Virus record (IMG/VR): IMGVR_UViG_3300036845_000721
Span: 1-64,000 of that record
DNA length: 64,000 bases
Origin: a virus
Direction: 5' to 3' (one strand)
The position numbers and the translations under genes were made by a program. This document shows positions 48,428-56,840 of the stretch, piece after piece; position 1 is the stretch's first letter; each line of letters opens with the position of its first letter. Below the pieces are notes generated by a model. It searched no databases. It was given only the letters and a program-made list of their open reading frames with translations, and had not been told where the DNA came from.

Positions 48428-48693
48428 CGCTGCTCCTGTCCTGATTGCGGCGGGCTGTCGGGCAGGTCCCGCACGTATCCGGCCTTCGTCCGCCAGCGGC
48501 GGTGGCAGGCACCGCACCGGCACTCGGACCAGGCCGACCGGGTGAAGTGGTAGCCGTTGAACGCGGAGCTGTTGCCCTCGCGCACGGCGACCCACCAGGA
48601 GGCCCGGTGCTCCCGGGCGCACTCCTGCTGGCGCTTGTGGTCTTGCTCCTGGATGCGCCTGTCGACGGCGGCCAGTGCCGGGTCGATGCTCAC
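48424..48693 (-). CDS. Small CxC-type protein, function unknown
   Basis: 89 residues from GTG 48693 (overlaps the upstream TGA). Basic helical start (DRRIQEQDHKRQQECAREHR) and SAWSECRCGACHRRWRTKAG, a compact zinc-like knuckle. Tail SGQEQR encoded by the next start element. Confidence 0.68.
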   Translation of the reverse strand: MSIDPALAAVDRRIQEQDHKRQQECAREHRASWWVAVREGNSSAFNGYHFTRSAWSECRCGACHRRWRTKAGYVRDLPDSPPQSGQEQR

Positions 48694-50669
48694 GAGCCCG
48701 CCGAGACCGGGTGCCTAGCGTCGCTGAACGCCCCGATCTGCTGGCTGGAGGCGGCGGCGGTGAACTTGTTCACGGTCAGGGTCACCGGGTCGCCGGGCTG
48801 GGCCAGCACGATCGCCGGGCCGAGCTGGCTGGTGCCGGTGTAGACCACGGCGTAATCCGGCTTGCCGCCGGGGCCGCACAGCGTGAGATAGTAGGTTTCG
48901 TTGCCGCCGGAGGTGTCGGACGCCTTTCCGCAGACGGTCCCGGTGCGGGTGACGGTGGACACGCCCGCCCCCGGCTGCGTGCCGGCGCTGCTGCCCTGGG
49001 CGAGCTGCTGCTGGTAGTTGGCCAGCGCCGCGTCCCGGCTGTTCCCGGCGGCCACGGCCGACCCGGACACGTTGTAGGCCGACACGAAGCCGACCGCGGT
49101 GAACGTGGGGTTGGCTACCGGCGGCTCGCCGGTCCCGCACGGGTCGCCCTGGTCGCCCTCCTGCTGCGCCGGGGCGCTGCCCGACGTCGTACCGGTGCCT
49201 GGCTCGTAACTGACCATCCAGGTCAGCTGGCCGTAGATCTCGTGCAGGGTCATGGCCTCGGGGACCAGGTGGCTGGACCTGACGTTGACCGCCCCGGAGC
49301 CCTGGCCGTTCGCGCCGACGCCCTGCGCGTTGCAGAACGCGCTGCCGACCGAGGTCTCGGTGGCCATCGGGCCGGCCGGGGTGTAGACCTGGATCGACCC
49401 GGTTGCCGAGTTCATCTCCAGGATCCGGTAGGTGGACACGTCGCTGCCGTGGCTGGTCAGCAGCATCCGCCAGGACGGGTTCTCGGCTCCCGTGTAGACC
49501 AGCACCGGGTCGCCGGAGACCGTGAACCGGTTGGTGTAGCCGGTGCCGCCCCACGCGCGGCGGGAGTTCTCGCCGTACCAGTCCCCGATGGTCGCGGCCA
49601 TTGACTGGCTGTAGACCCGGTCCACCCAGACCGGGAGGGGCGGGTAGCCGCCGCCGGCCGCGGCGGTCCGGCCGGGCAGCGCGTAGCGGGTGACCTGCCC
49701 GGTGTGCGCGTTGATCAGCAGCACGCCGACCGGCGCGAAGAACGTCCAGCCGACCTGCGGCCGGAGCAGCGTGACGGAGTAGTACGGGACCGGGTCGCAC
49801 AGCTGCGCCGTGCCGTCGGGGCCGCACCCGTCCGGGATCTCCAGCGTCGGGTTGTCCAGCAGGTAGCCGGAATACCCGTGGGTGCGCGCCCACCGGTCCG
49901 GTTCCGAGCCCTGGCCGCCGCCGAGGATGACGGTCATCGACGCGTTCGGGTACTGCGGCGCGTACCGCTCGATCACGGTGCCCGGCCCGCCCGGGTTCTC
50001 GCCGGAGACCATGATGTAGCCGGGGCTCTTGCCGTGCAGCTTGCCCTCCAGCGGGAAGGCGTACCACATGTGGCCGTTGACCCGCTGCAGCGTGGCCGGG
50101 CCGAGGTGCAGGTAGCTGGCGAAGCCCAGGGTTCCCGCGAGCCCGGAGCTCATCGCCTGCGACGCCCGGGTGTACGCCTCGTCCGGGGTGACGACCACCA
50201 GGTTGGTGGTGACGGACGCCGGCAGCGTGCCGGGCGGGTTCTCATTGACGCGCACGATGCCGTACGCCTCCACCGGGCAGTGCTGCCCGTTGGAGCCGAT
50301 CCCGGAGTTCGCCGACGGGCACGCCACCAGGCCGTGGCCGGAGCCGTGCCCGTTGATCCAGACGCCGCCGGCCACGAGCAGCACGATGAGCGGGACGACC
50401 GTGCCGGCGCTCACCGACTGCGCCGCCCCGTCCGCGATCCAGCAGACGAGCATGACGGTCGCGATGTTGAGCAGGACCAGCGGCAGCAGGCCGCTGAAGG
50501 TCATCATCGGCCGGGTGTGCACTGCCCAGTCCTCCATGAGGACGAGGAAGAACGTGAGGATGAAGGCAACGGCGGCTGCCGCGCCCCAGTTCTTGCCGCG
50601 GATCACGGCGAGTACCGCCGCGATCGCCGCGAATATCAGGCTGAAGATCAGCCCGATCCCGATTCCCAT
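48690..50669 (-). CDS. Large membrane-anchored protein with extracytoplasmic domain
   Basis: 659 residues from ATG 50669 (GAACAGGAGACAAGTG upstream). Four hydrophobic segments within residues 1-110 (GIGLIFSLIFAAIAAVLAVI, AFILTFFLVLMEDWAV, GLLPLVLLNIATVMLVC, VVPLIVLLVAGGVW) and a domain of about 550 residues, probably outside, with several cysteines (ACPSANSGIG, QHCPVEAY, GCGPDGTAQLCDP). MWYAFPLEGKLHGKSPGYIM is the most distinctive part. Central to a run of three membrane proteins; envelope attachment or modification is a guess. Confidence 0.76.
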   Translation of the reverse strand: MGIGIGLIFSLIFAAIAAVLAVIRGKNWGAAAAVAFILTFFLVLMEDWAVHTRPMMTFSGLLPLVLLNIATVMLVCWIADGAAQSVSAGTVVPLIVLLVAGGVWINGHGSGHGLVACPSANSGIGSNGQHCPVEAYGIVRVNENPPGTLPASVTTNLVVVTPDEAYTRASQAMSSGLAGTLGFASYLHLGPATLQRVNGHMWYAFPLEGKLHGKSPGYIMVSGENPGGPGTVIERYAPQYPNASMTVILGGGQGSEPDRWARTHGYSGYLLDNPTLEIPDGCGPDGTAQLCDPVPYYSVTLLRPQVGWTFFAPVGVLLINAHTGQVTRYALPGRTAAAGGGYPPLPVWVDRVYSQSMAATIGDWYGENSRRAWGGTGYTNRFTVSGDPVLVYTGAENPSWRMLLTSHGSDVSTYRILEMNSATGSIQVYTPAGPMATETSVGSAFCNAQGVGANGQGSGAVNVRSSHLVPEAMTLHEIYGQLTWMVSYEPGTGTTSGSAPAQQEGDQGDPCGTGEPPVANPTFTAVGFVSAYNVSGSAVAAGNSRDAALANYQQQLAQGSSAGTQPGAGVSTVTRTGTVCGKASDTSGGNETYYLTLCGPGGKPDYAVVYTGTSQLGPAIVLAQPGDPVTLTVNKFTAAASSQQIGAFSDARHPVSAGS

Positions 50670-50687
50670 CACTTGTCTCCTGTTCCT

Positions 50688-51548
50688 TCAGACGCGGTGC
50701 CGGACGGCGACCGCGTGGTCTTCGGGCATGGCGAGAATGTCGCCGGCCTGGTCTATTTCCAGTACCGTGCCCGGGTCGGAAGCCTCGGTGAACGGCTGGG
50801 CGACGCCGACCGTCCAGCTGATCCCGTTCCCGTCGGTGAACGTGACCCGCCCGCCCGCGACCCGGACCGGGAGCACGACGTGACCGCCCGGGTCCAGGCT
50901 CCAGGCCGGGTCGCTCGCCGGAACGGTCCAGGGCGACGGGTAGTACAGGCCGTTGCTGTTCAGCAGCACCAGCGCGCGGGGCGAGCCGGCGGACGGCTGC
51001 GCGACGGCGGGAATCCCCCAGTCGTGCTCGAACTGCTGCAGGACGGTGTCCGCGGCCGGCGGGGCCTGCTGCGGCGCGAACGCGGTCGGCAGCGGCTGGC
51101 TGGCAGCCGGTGACGCTGCCGGACCGCTGCTTTCGGAAAGGACGTGCCAGACGCCTGCTGTAATGAGCCCGATGGCAAAGGCCAGGGCTGCAAGTACGAT
51201 CAGCGCTCTGCGTGGCAGCAGCGGCTCGCGGGGCCGGGTCCGGGGCGCCGGCCGCGGGGTGCGCGGCTGGGGTTCAGCTGTCTGGGTGATGATCGCGTCC
51301 AGCTCGGCGGCCTGCGCCCGGGTCAGCGGCGGGTTCATCTCCCGGTACCCGACCAGCCAGGTGCGGGCGCGGGTCTCCAGCAGGGCGCGCTGCTGCGGCA
51401 CCTGGGCCGCCTGCGCCAGCAGGCCCTCCAGGGTTGTCTCCTCGGCATCCGGCATGAAGACGGCGATCCCGGCGGTGCCGCCGGGCGCCTGCTGCCAGAC
51501 CTGCACCTTGCGCAGGAAGTCCAGCGCCGGGGTGGGATAACTGTTCAC
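50688..51548 (-). CDS. Single-span membrane protein
   Basis: 286 residues from GTG 51548 (GGGAGGAAACC upstream; overlaps the upstream stop). Helical cytoplasmic part (LDFLRKVQVWQQAPGG, TTLEGLLAQAAQVPQQRALL), one membrane span about residues 115-137 (ALIVLAALAFAIGLITAGVW), then a Pro/Ser linker and a beta-rich outer domain (GIPAVAQPSAGSPRALVLLN). Neighbour of the large membrane protein. Confidence 0.73.
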   Translation of the reverse strand: MNSYPTPALDFLRKVQVWQQAPGGTAGIAVFMPDAEETTLEGLLAQAAQVPQQRALLETRARTWLVGYREMNPPLTRAQAAELDAIITQTAEPQPRTPRPAPRTRPREPLLPRRALIVLAALAFAIGLITAGVWHVLSESSGPAASPAASQPLPTAFAPQQAPPAADTVLQQFEHDWGIPAVAQPSAGSPRALVLLNSNGLYYPSPWTVPASDPAWSLDPGGHVVLPVRVAGGRVTFTDGNGISWTVGVAQPFTEASDPGTVLEIDQAGDILAMPEDHAVAVRHRV

Positions 51549-51925
51549 GGTTTCCTCCCGGATTTCTCGATCATCTTGGCTACGGGCGGGGTCAGGTAGC
51601 CGGTCAGGATGACGTACGAGCCCTCGTCGCTGTTGCCGCCTGCCTCGTCCCAGAAGACCTGGTACCCGCGGTGTTTCGCATCCAGGAACGCGCGGCATAG
51701 CATTACCGCGGCCCAGTCGCTCCCGGTCCAGTAGGCGACCGCCCAGTCTTTCTGCGGTTCACCTTCGCTGCCGTTCACGGGCTGGAACCGGCCCGCCTGG
51801 ACCTGGGCGGACCATGCAGTGTCCTCATGAGCCGGCACGGCTGCTGCCCAGTAGGCTGCCCACGCCATGCTGCCCTGGATCAGCTCCTCGAAGTCGGCGT
51901 CGTCCATGCGGATCGTGATATTCAT
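51545..51925 (-). CDS. Small protein, function unknown
   Basis: 126 residues from ATG 51925 with GAGGAGGAAACAC upstream, not the usual start element. NITIRMDDADFEELIQGSMA, DWAVAYWTGSDWAAVMLCRA, YVILTGYLTPPVAKMIE. Trp/acidic-rich; no family. Confidence 0.7.
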   Translation of the reverse strand: MNITIRMDDADFEELIQGSMAWAAYWAAAVPAHEDTAWSAQVQAGRFQPVNGSEGEPQKDWAVAYWTGSDWAAVMLCRAFLDAKHRGYQVFWDEAGGNSDEGSYVILTGYLTPPVAKMIEKSGRKP

Positions 51926-51936
51926 GTGTTTCCTCC

Positions 51937-52230
51937 TCACGTGACCGGGCCGATGTCCTGGCCGCTCCGGTACCAGCGGAAGGTCCGCGACGGGGTGCCG
52001 GGCCGCAGCCGGGTGACGTGCTGCGGCGGCCCGGAAACCGACAGGAACTTCGCCCGGATCATAGCCAGCTCGCAGCCGGGCAGGTCCGGGCCGTAGTACT
52101 CCGGGCCGGTTTCGCCCGGCTCGATCCGGTAGCAGTCCTCCGGGACGGCCGGCGCGCCCGCCCCGGGCGGCTGCTCGGGCACCCGGCTGCGCTTCAGCTC
52201 CGCGACCTCGGCGGTGGTCGTTGCCGTCAT
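51937..52230 (-). CDS. Small protein, function unknown
   Basis: 97 residues from ATG 52230 (ATGA overlap). CYRIEPGETGPEYYGPDLPG and RLRPGTPSRTFRWYRSG; mostly beta and loop. No motif. Confidence 0.66.
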   Translation of the reverse strand: MTATTTAEVAELKRSRVPEQPPGAGAPAVPEDCYRIEPGETGPEYYGPDLPGCELAMIRAKFLSVSGPPQHVTRLRPGTPSRTFRWYRSGQDIGPVT

Positions 52231-52760
52231 AGCGCCCTCTTGGTGGCGAGGGAGCGTGCCGCCGTGGTCAGGGTCCAGCGGACCGGGTCCGGCGGCTCGG
52301 CCGTGTCCCGGACGTAGCCGTCGATTCGCAGCGCCTCCAGTTCCCGGCTGACGCGTGCCCGGCTCGTGCCCTGGAGTCCGTCCGCCCGGTTCACCCGGAG
52401 GGCCAGGTCGGACAGGAGCAGCCCGTCCGGGGCGCTGGTTTCCAGCAGCGCCGCCAGGATTACCCGGCGGAACGGGCTGGCCGGCACGGGCTCCGGGACT
52501 GCGGTTAGCCGCAGCCGGTAGGTGTCCGCGATATGCCGCGTGGCGCGCTCGTGGCGGCTGACCTCCGCCTGGAGGTTGGCGGCGTGCTCGCGCAGCTCCT
52601 GGTTCTCCAGCCGCAGCCGCTCGTCCTCGGCGTCGGACTGGATCGTCTCGCAGGTGACTGTTCCCTGGCCCGCCTGCGCGGCGGTTTCAGTTACGTAGTT
52701 CTCGTAGTCGGCGCGGGTGCCGCTGTTGGCGCGGCGCCATTCCCCGAAGGTCATCGTCAT
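52227..52760 (-). CDS. Coiled-coil plus winged-helix protein
   Basis: 177 residues from ATG 52760 with ATAGGAGACAGCGG upstream. Residues 45-75 form a coiled coil (DERLRLENQELREHAANLQA); residues 95-175 a winged helix (SPFRRVILAALLETSAPDGL, TSRARVSRELEALRIDGYVR). Likely DNA-binding regulator of the following membrane gene group. Confidence 0.72.
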   Translation of the reverse strand: MTMTFGEWRRANSGTRADYENYVTETAAQAGQGTVTCETIQSDAEDERLRLENQELREHAANLQAEVSRHERATRHIADTYRLRLTAVPEPVPASPFRRVILAALLETSAPDGLLLSDLALRVNRADGLQGTSRARVSRELEALRIDGYVRDTAEPPDPVRWTLTTAARSLATKRAL

Positions 52761-52770
52761 CCGCTGTCTC

Positions 52771-53529
52771 CTATCCGGTGGTCGTGGTGGTGGTCGTGAC
52801 GGCGCCGGTCTTGCTGACCGACGTCTTGTGCGTGACCGTGGTCGTGGCGGTGCCGCACTTGGTTGCCGTCTTGACGGACCGGCTGTGCGCGCCCGTGCTG
52901 GATGCCGAGTTCGTGACCGTGGTCTTGGCGGTGCACGCGCCTGCTCCGCCGATGCTGCCGGACCAGCGGTGCAGCGCGGGCGCCGCTGCCGAGACCGGCC
53001 AGGGCGGCGCGGGCACCGGGCTGAGCCCGTTGTAGGCGGCCAGCGCGTTCAGGCTGTCACGGAGCTGCCCGTAGGCGGCCCGCCAGCCGCCGGTCAGGCC
53101 GCCGGCGTAGGCGGTCAGGTAGCCCTGCGTGTCGTAGGCGAACCGGGCGGTGTCTTTCCCGTTGCCGGCGTCCTTGGCGAGCACCTGCAGGGCGTAGCCG
53201 TACCCGTCCGCGACCCACGCCTCGCGGTGGTCCCGGTCCGCCTGCCGCTGGTCGGCCAGCACCTGGGCCAGGTCACCGGCGATGTTCGCCGGCGCCCCGA
53301 TCCCGGCGACGGCTGTCTGCTGGACCGGGTGCGGCCGGTGGTAGCCCGACGCTGCCCAGCCGCCTGCTGCTGCCAGCATGGCGATCACGACCAGGCCCGG
53401 CAGCCATGGCACCAGCAGCACCCGCGCCGTCCCGCGCCTGATCGCCTGGCCCCGGTGCGGGCGCGGGCGCGGCGGCTTTCCGGGGTCCGGAGCCGGGCGG
53501 CGGCCGGTGCGGGAGTAGTCCTTTTTCAC
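52771..53529 (-). CDS. Membrane-anchored protein with Thr-rich tail
   Basis: 252 residues from GTG 53529. Basic start (KKDYSRTGRRPAPD), one membrane span about residues 42-62 (VLLVPWLPGLVVIAMLAAAG), an extracytoplasmic helical domain (LAQVLADQRQADRDHREAWV; GLTGGWRAAYGQLRDSLNAL) and a Ser/Thr tail of repeats (KTTVTNSASST, KCGTATTTVTHKT, ending TTTTTTG). Third in the membrane cluster. Confidence 0.72.
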   Translation of the reverse strand: MKKDYSRTGRRPAPDPGKPPRPRPHRGQAIRRGTARVLLVPWLPGLVVIAMLAAAGGWAASGYHRPHPVQQTAVAGIGAPANIAGDLAQVLADQRQADRDHREAWVADGYGYALQVLAKDAGNGKDTARFAYDTQGYLTAYAGGLTGGWRAAYGQLRDSLNALAAYNGLSPVPAPPWPVSAAAPALHRWSGSIGGAGACTAKTTVTNSASSTGAHSRSVKTATKCGTATTTVTHKTSVSKTGAVTTTTTTTG

Positions 53530-53927
53530 GCGGTCTTCCCTTCGGCGGTGAGCTGGTAGGACCGGGGGCCGCCCTGGGTACGGCCGCCGGGCTTCCGGAC
53601 CATCTGCCGGCCCGGCTTGACCAGTCCCAGGGCGGCCAGGCGGGAGCCGGTGCGGTGCAGGCTGAACGTGGCGCTGCGCACCGGCACGCCGGCCCAGCGG
53701 CCCGGGTGCGCGGCGATCAGCTGCGCCGGGGTGGCCTTGCCGCCCGGAGCTGCCTGGAGCGCGTCCAGCATCCATCTCTGGCCCGGCGTCAGCCGTGCCC
53801 CGGTTCCCCCCCGAACGCCAGTTCCCCCCTGGATGCCGATTCCCCCCTGGGCGCCGGAAACCCCGGCTCCGGCGCCGAGCAGGGCGGCCAGCTCCGCGGA
53901 TTGCGCGCGGGCCAGTTCGGTGTCCAT
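53526..53927 (-). CDS. Winged-helix-like protein with GGxG repeats
   Basis: 133 residues from ATG 53927. After a short helix comes GGIGIQGGTGVRGGTGARLT, encoded by near-direct repeats of CAGGGGGGAA, then a winged-helix-like domain (QRWMLDALQAAPGGKATPAQ; VRSATFSLHRTGSRLAALG; SYQLTAEGKTA). The upstream TGA overlaps its ATG by one base. Probable DNA-binding protein. Confidence 0.7.
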   Translation of the reverse strand: MDTELARAQSAELAALLGAGAGVSGAQGGIGIQGGTGVRGGTGARLTPGQRWMLDALQAAPGGKATPAQLIAAHPGRWAGVPVRSATFSLHRTGSRLAALGLVKPGRQMVRKPGGRTQGGPRSYQLTAEGKTA

Positions 53928-54670
53928 CAGACCGGGCTCTCGTCTACGATGCCGGTCTCGTCGGCGACGTCGCTGCGCCACTGGTCCACCTGGTCCTCGG
54001 TCGGCTCATCCGGCGTGTACGTGCCGTTGCCGCCGCAGCAGTCACAGTCCGCGTCGCCTTCGCCCTCGCACTCGCCGCAGTCGGTTTCCTCGGGCTCGGG
54101 GAAGTCCGGCACGCTCGTGTCGCGGATTTCGCCGGCCCAGGACCGCAGCTGCTCGGCGGTGTCCCGCAGCTCGTCGGACTGGCTGGTGGCGTGCTGGAAA
54201 CCGGATTCCAGGCTGTCCGCGGACTCGTCCTTCGCGTCCGCGATCGACTCGATCTCGTCGGCCGCCTCCGCCAGCGCGGACTCCACGTCATCGACGGACT
54301 CGGCGCCGGCGATCGAGTTCTGGAAGTTATGGCTGACCCGGGCCAGCTGGGCGCTCAGCGAGTCGCTGTACTCCCAGACCCGCCAGTCCGGATGGCTCGC
54401 GTGGCGGCGCAGCGTCCGGCTGCTGTACGGCCCGGACCGCGGCGCGATCCACTTGTAGGCCGTGCCCGGCATGATGGGCTCGCCGCAGAGGTCGCAGGTG
54501 TACGGCTTCAGCGGCTGGCTCAGGTCCCGCTGGGTGCGCCGCACGACAACACCCCGGCCGCCCTTGGCCGTCCGGCTGACCGGGACGATCACCTGATTGC
54601 CGGCTGGATCGGTGACCGGCGCCCGGGCGTAGCGCTGCTGCGCGCTCTGCACGCGGTGGATTCTCGGCAT
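53927..54670 (-). CDS. Zinc-finger protein with DnaJ-like cysteine repeat
   Basis: 247 residues from ATG 54670 with GAACAGGAGACTGC upstream. YTCDLCGEPIMPGTAY near residue 58 is one zinc site. Residues 95-200 are acidic helices. A second cluster, CGECEGEGDADCDCCGGNG, resembles the CxxCxGxG repeats of DnaJ-type zinc fingers. Acidic tail. May act as an adaptor or chaperone-like factor; inferred from the motif only. Confidence 0.73.
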   Translation of the reverse strand: MPRIHRVQSAQQRYARAPVTDPAGNQVIVPVSRTAKGGRGVVVRRTQRDLSQPLKPYTCDLCGEPIMPGTAYKWIAPRSGPYSSRTLRRHASHPDWRVWEYSDSLSAQLARVSHNFQNSIAGAESVDDVESALAEAADEIESIADAKDESADSLESGFQHATSQSDELRDTAEQLRSWAGEIRDTSVPDFPEPEETDCGECEGEGDADCDCCGGNGTYTPDEPTEDQVDQWRSDVADETGIVDESPV

Positions 54671-54694
54671 TGCAGTCTCCTGTTCTTCCGGGGG

Positions 54695-54961
54695 TTACCC
54701 GTACATGTAGTCGGCCCAGTCGTCGCCCAGCACCGCGCGCAGCCGGTCCGCTTCAGCCTCGGCGATCGCCAGGCGGTCCGGGTCATGGCGGGCGCGGCGC
54801 GGCTCTGGCAGGGAAACACGGCCGGCCGGGTGCAGCCGGCAGCCAGGCCCGCACGGCAGGGTCCGGACGGCGGTGTTGAGCCGGCCGGCCAGCTCCGGGT
54901 AGCGCTTGCGCAGCAGCAGCCGGACGTGCCGGCGATTGGACTGCGCTGCCGCCGCGCTCAT
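54695..54961 (-). CDS. Small protein, function unknown
   Basis: 88 residues from ATG 54961 (ATGA overlap). RRHVRLLLRKRYPELAGRLN, PCGPGCRLHPAGR, and an acidic end DRLRAVLGDDWADYMYG. Two cysteines; no motif. Confidence 0.67.
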   Translation of the reverse strand: MSAAAAQSNRRHVRLLLRKRYPELAGRLNTAVRTLPCGPGCRLHPAGRVSLPEPRRARHDPDRLAIAEAEADRLRAVLGDDWADYMYG

Positions 54962-55446
54962 GACCCGTCACCCCGCTTGCAGATGTCGCAGACCAGCGGG
55001 CCGGTGAGGACGAACCCCGCCGGGGCGTCCAGTTCCCCGTCCGCGAGCCGGACCATCGAGCCGGTCAGGTGCGGCCGGCAGTCAGTGCGCCCGATGTCGG
55101 TCCACCGGACGCCCCAGGCGTCGGCCGGCAGCCGCCCGGCCAGCACGTCCGCCCGGGTGACGCGGCGCGCGTTCAGCACCGCGAAGACGGAGTAGGCCAT
55201 CCGCTCGGCCCGGCGGAACTCCCGCCGGTCCCGGGGCCGGGTGCCGGTCAGCTCCGGGACGTGCGCGACGTCGTTGAGGTGGTCGGCAATCGCCTGCCAG
55301 AACTCCTGGGCCGGGTCTGCCCGCACCCCGATGGTGTACGCGTGCCGGATGGCCTGCTCGGCGGCCCGGATCAGCTCCGGCCCCTGCAGGTACTCGCGCG
55401 GGTCTTCCCAGTCCGGGTCGCCCGGCTGCGGTGTCAGTTCGGTCAT
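54958..55446 (-). CDS. Hypothetical protein
   Basis: 162 residues from ATG 55446 with GATCAGGAGACACGAC upstream. Helical core (ELIRAAEQAIRHAYTIGVRA; FWQAIADHLNDVAHVPELTG; ERMAYSVFAVLNARRVTRAD), ending with PLVCDICKRGDGS. No known family. Confidence 0.7.
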   Translation of the reverse strand: MTELTPQPGDPDWEDPREYLQGPELIRAAEQAIRHAYTIGVRADPAQEFWQAIADHLNDVAHVPELTGTRPRDRREFRRAERMAYSVFAVLNARRVTRADVLAGRLPADAWGVRWTDIGRTDCRPHLTGSMVRLADGELDAPAGFVLTGPLVCDICKRGDGS

Positions 55447-55498
55447 GTCGTGTCTCCTGATCCTGGTCGTTCTCGCGTGATCTCGGCTAGTCCTGGGC

Positions 55499-56077
55499 TC
55501 AGCGGCCTAGTACCCGGGCGACTAGCGCAGTCCGGGCCGGCAGGTCCAGGTCGTCTTCAGCCAGGGACAGCAGGTCCTCCAGCGTGCTTTCAGCCTGTTC
55601 GCGCAGCGGCGGCGGGATCAGGTGCAGGACCGTCTCCCACAGCTCTTTCTTGGCGTCCGCGACCGCGTCCGGGTGCAGTGCGCAGTCCGGCAGGTGGTCC
55701 GGCGGCCCGCCCGGCGCCGTCGCCTCGCCGCCGCAGAGGCCGCAGGCCCAGGGCATCAGCGAGTCCCGGATCGCCTGCGTCGCCGACCCGTCGCCGATGT
55801 CTGACTCGCCGGGCAGTTCTGCGGCGGTGACGCCGCCGACTACCCACCGGCCCCAGTCGACCTGGCTGCCCGGCTCCTCGTCCAGCGCGGTGTCGACCGC
55901 CTCGCCGACTTCGGCCGCGCTCACCGCGTCGCCGGCCGGCACCCGCACGGTGAGCATCAGCTGGAACTCGCGGAACGCGTCCGGGTTCTCCTCCTCGTCG
56001 TCCGGGTCGTGCTCGTCCCGTAGCAGGTCTCTGTTGAACCGCTCCTCGGCGGGGTCGCGCTCGCCATCGCTGTTCAC
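55499..56077 (-). CDS. Acidic protein with CxxC, own promoter
   Basis: 192 residues from GTG 56077 with GAACAGGAGACGG upstream and a TATACT block about 30 nt before that. Acidic N-terminus (NSDGERDPAEERFNRDLLRD to DPDDEEENPD), CGLCGGEATAPGG in the middle, helical C-terminus (ESTLEDLLSLAEDDLDLPAR). First gene of a leftward subunit of this block. Confidence 0.72.
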   Translation of the reverse strand: MNSDGERDPAEERFNRDLLRDEHDPDDEEENPDAFREFQLMLTVRVPAGDAVSAAEVGEAVDTALDEEPGSQVDWGRWVVGGVTAAELPGESDIGDGSATQAIRDSLMPWACGLCGGEATAPGGPPDHLPDCALHPDAVADAKKELWETVLHLIPPPLREQAESTLEDLLSLAEDDLDLPARTALVARVLGR

Positions 56078-56103
56078 TGTCCGTCTCCTGTTCTGTCTCT
56101 TGC

Positions 56104-56125
56104 AGTATACACTACAGGTTGTAAT
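56104..56125 (-). promoter_or_regulatory. Promoter-like TATACT block
   Basis: Minus-strand TATACT at 56104-56109 in GTATACTG-CAAG-AGACAGA, the fourth/fifth member of the shared block. The start codon is about 27 nt downstream. No -35 can be identified. Confidence 0.55.
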
Positions 56126-56131
56126 CGGGGG

Positions 56132-56629
56132 TTAGCGGGTGATGGCGTCCAGGTACGCGCGGGCGGCGTCCCTGATCACCGAGTCGTCGTCTACGCTGGC
56201 GCCGAAGCCGACCGCATCGATAACTTCCAGCGCCGCTTTCAGCTGCGCGGCGGCGGCGGCCTGCCCGTCCGGGTCGTCCAGGCCCTCCTGCGCGCCGACG
56301 ATCACGGACACCAGCCGGACGGCCGGCCAGCCGTGCGACCGGAGCTGGTGCGCCCCGCCGGTCTCTGGGAACGAGATGCGCCGCCCGAGGGTCATGCCGA
56401 ACACGCCGGCTACCGCGTCCCGCCCGCCGTCGAACGGGTGCACGTCGATGCACAGGTGGTTCCCGAGCGCCATCGGGTTGATGACGACAACGCGCCCGGC
56501 TTCGTCCCGGATGATGACGAACGGGCTCGCCTCCCGGCTGCCCGGCTCGCTCGCGGCGATCTCGGTGACCGGGTGCGTGCCGTCCGGGTTGTACCGGGCG
56601 AGGAAGCCGTCCAGGGTGTGCTCTGCCAT
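56132..56629 (-). CDS. Hypothetical protein
   Basis: 165 residues from ATG 56629 with GAACAGGAGACAGATC upstream. Beta-rich (SPFVIIRDEAGRVVVINPMA; VRLVSVIVGAQEGL) with a helical end (AAQLKAALEVIDAVGFG; IRDAARAYLDAITR). No motif. Confidence 0.72.
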   Translation of the reverse strand: MAEHTLDGFLARYNPDGTHPVTEIAASEPGSREASPFVIIRDEAGRVVVINPMALGNHLCIDVHPFDGGRDAVAGVFGMTLGRRISFPETGGAHQLRSHGWPAVRLVSVIVGAQEGLDDPDGQAAAAAQLKAALEVIDAVGFGASVDDDSVIRDAARAYLDAITR

Positions 56630-56651
56630 GATCTGTCTCCTGTTCTGGGGT

Positions 56652-56840
56652 TTAGTCGTTGTCCGCGAACGGGCCGCGCGCCACCTGGTAACGGCTCTCG
56701 AACTCCTGCTCGGCGCGCCGGTCCAGTTCCTGCTGGATTGCCTGCTCCTCGCGCATGTCCAGTCCGCCGCCTGCCAGGCGGGCCTGCAGCTCGCTGGCGT
56801 CTTCGCCGGCCAGGTCTTCCTCGCCGGTCTCGCCGGTCAT
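56652..56840 (-). CDS. Small acidic coiled-coil protein
   Basis: 62 residues from ATG 56840. TGETGEEDLAGEDASELQAR, then a helix MREEQAIQQELDRRAEQEFE. Coupled by overlap with the upstream gene. No function known. Confidence 0.67.
   Translation of the reverse strand: MTGETGEEDLAGEDASELQARLAGGGLDMREEQAIQQELDRRAEQEFESRYQVARGPFADND

Noticed and set aside
48715-50067. 450-residue minus-strand frame in another phase over the membrane protein
   Set aside because: Arg-rich out-of-phase shadow; the chosen frame has four membrane spans and a proper start element.
53800-53860. CRISPR-like short repeats (TTCCCCCCTG)
   Set aside because: Only three short units with about 8-15 nt spacing, inside a coding region reading GGTG repeats; no array structure.
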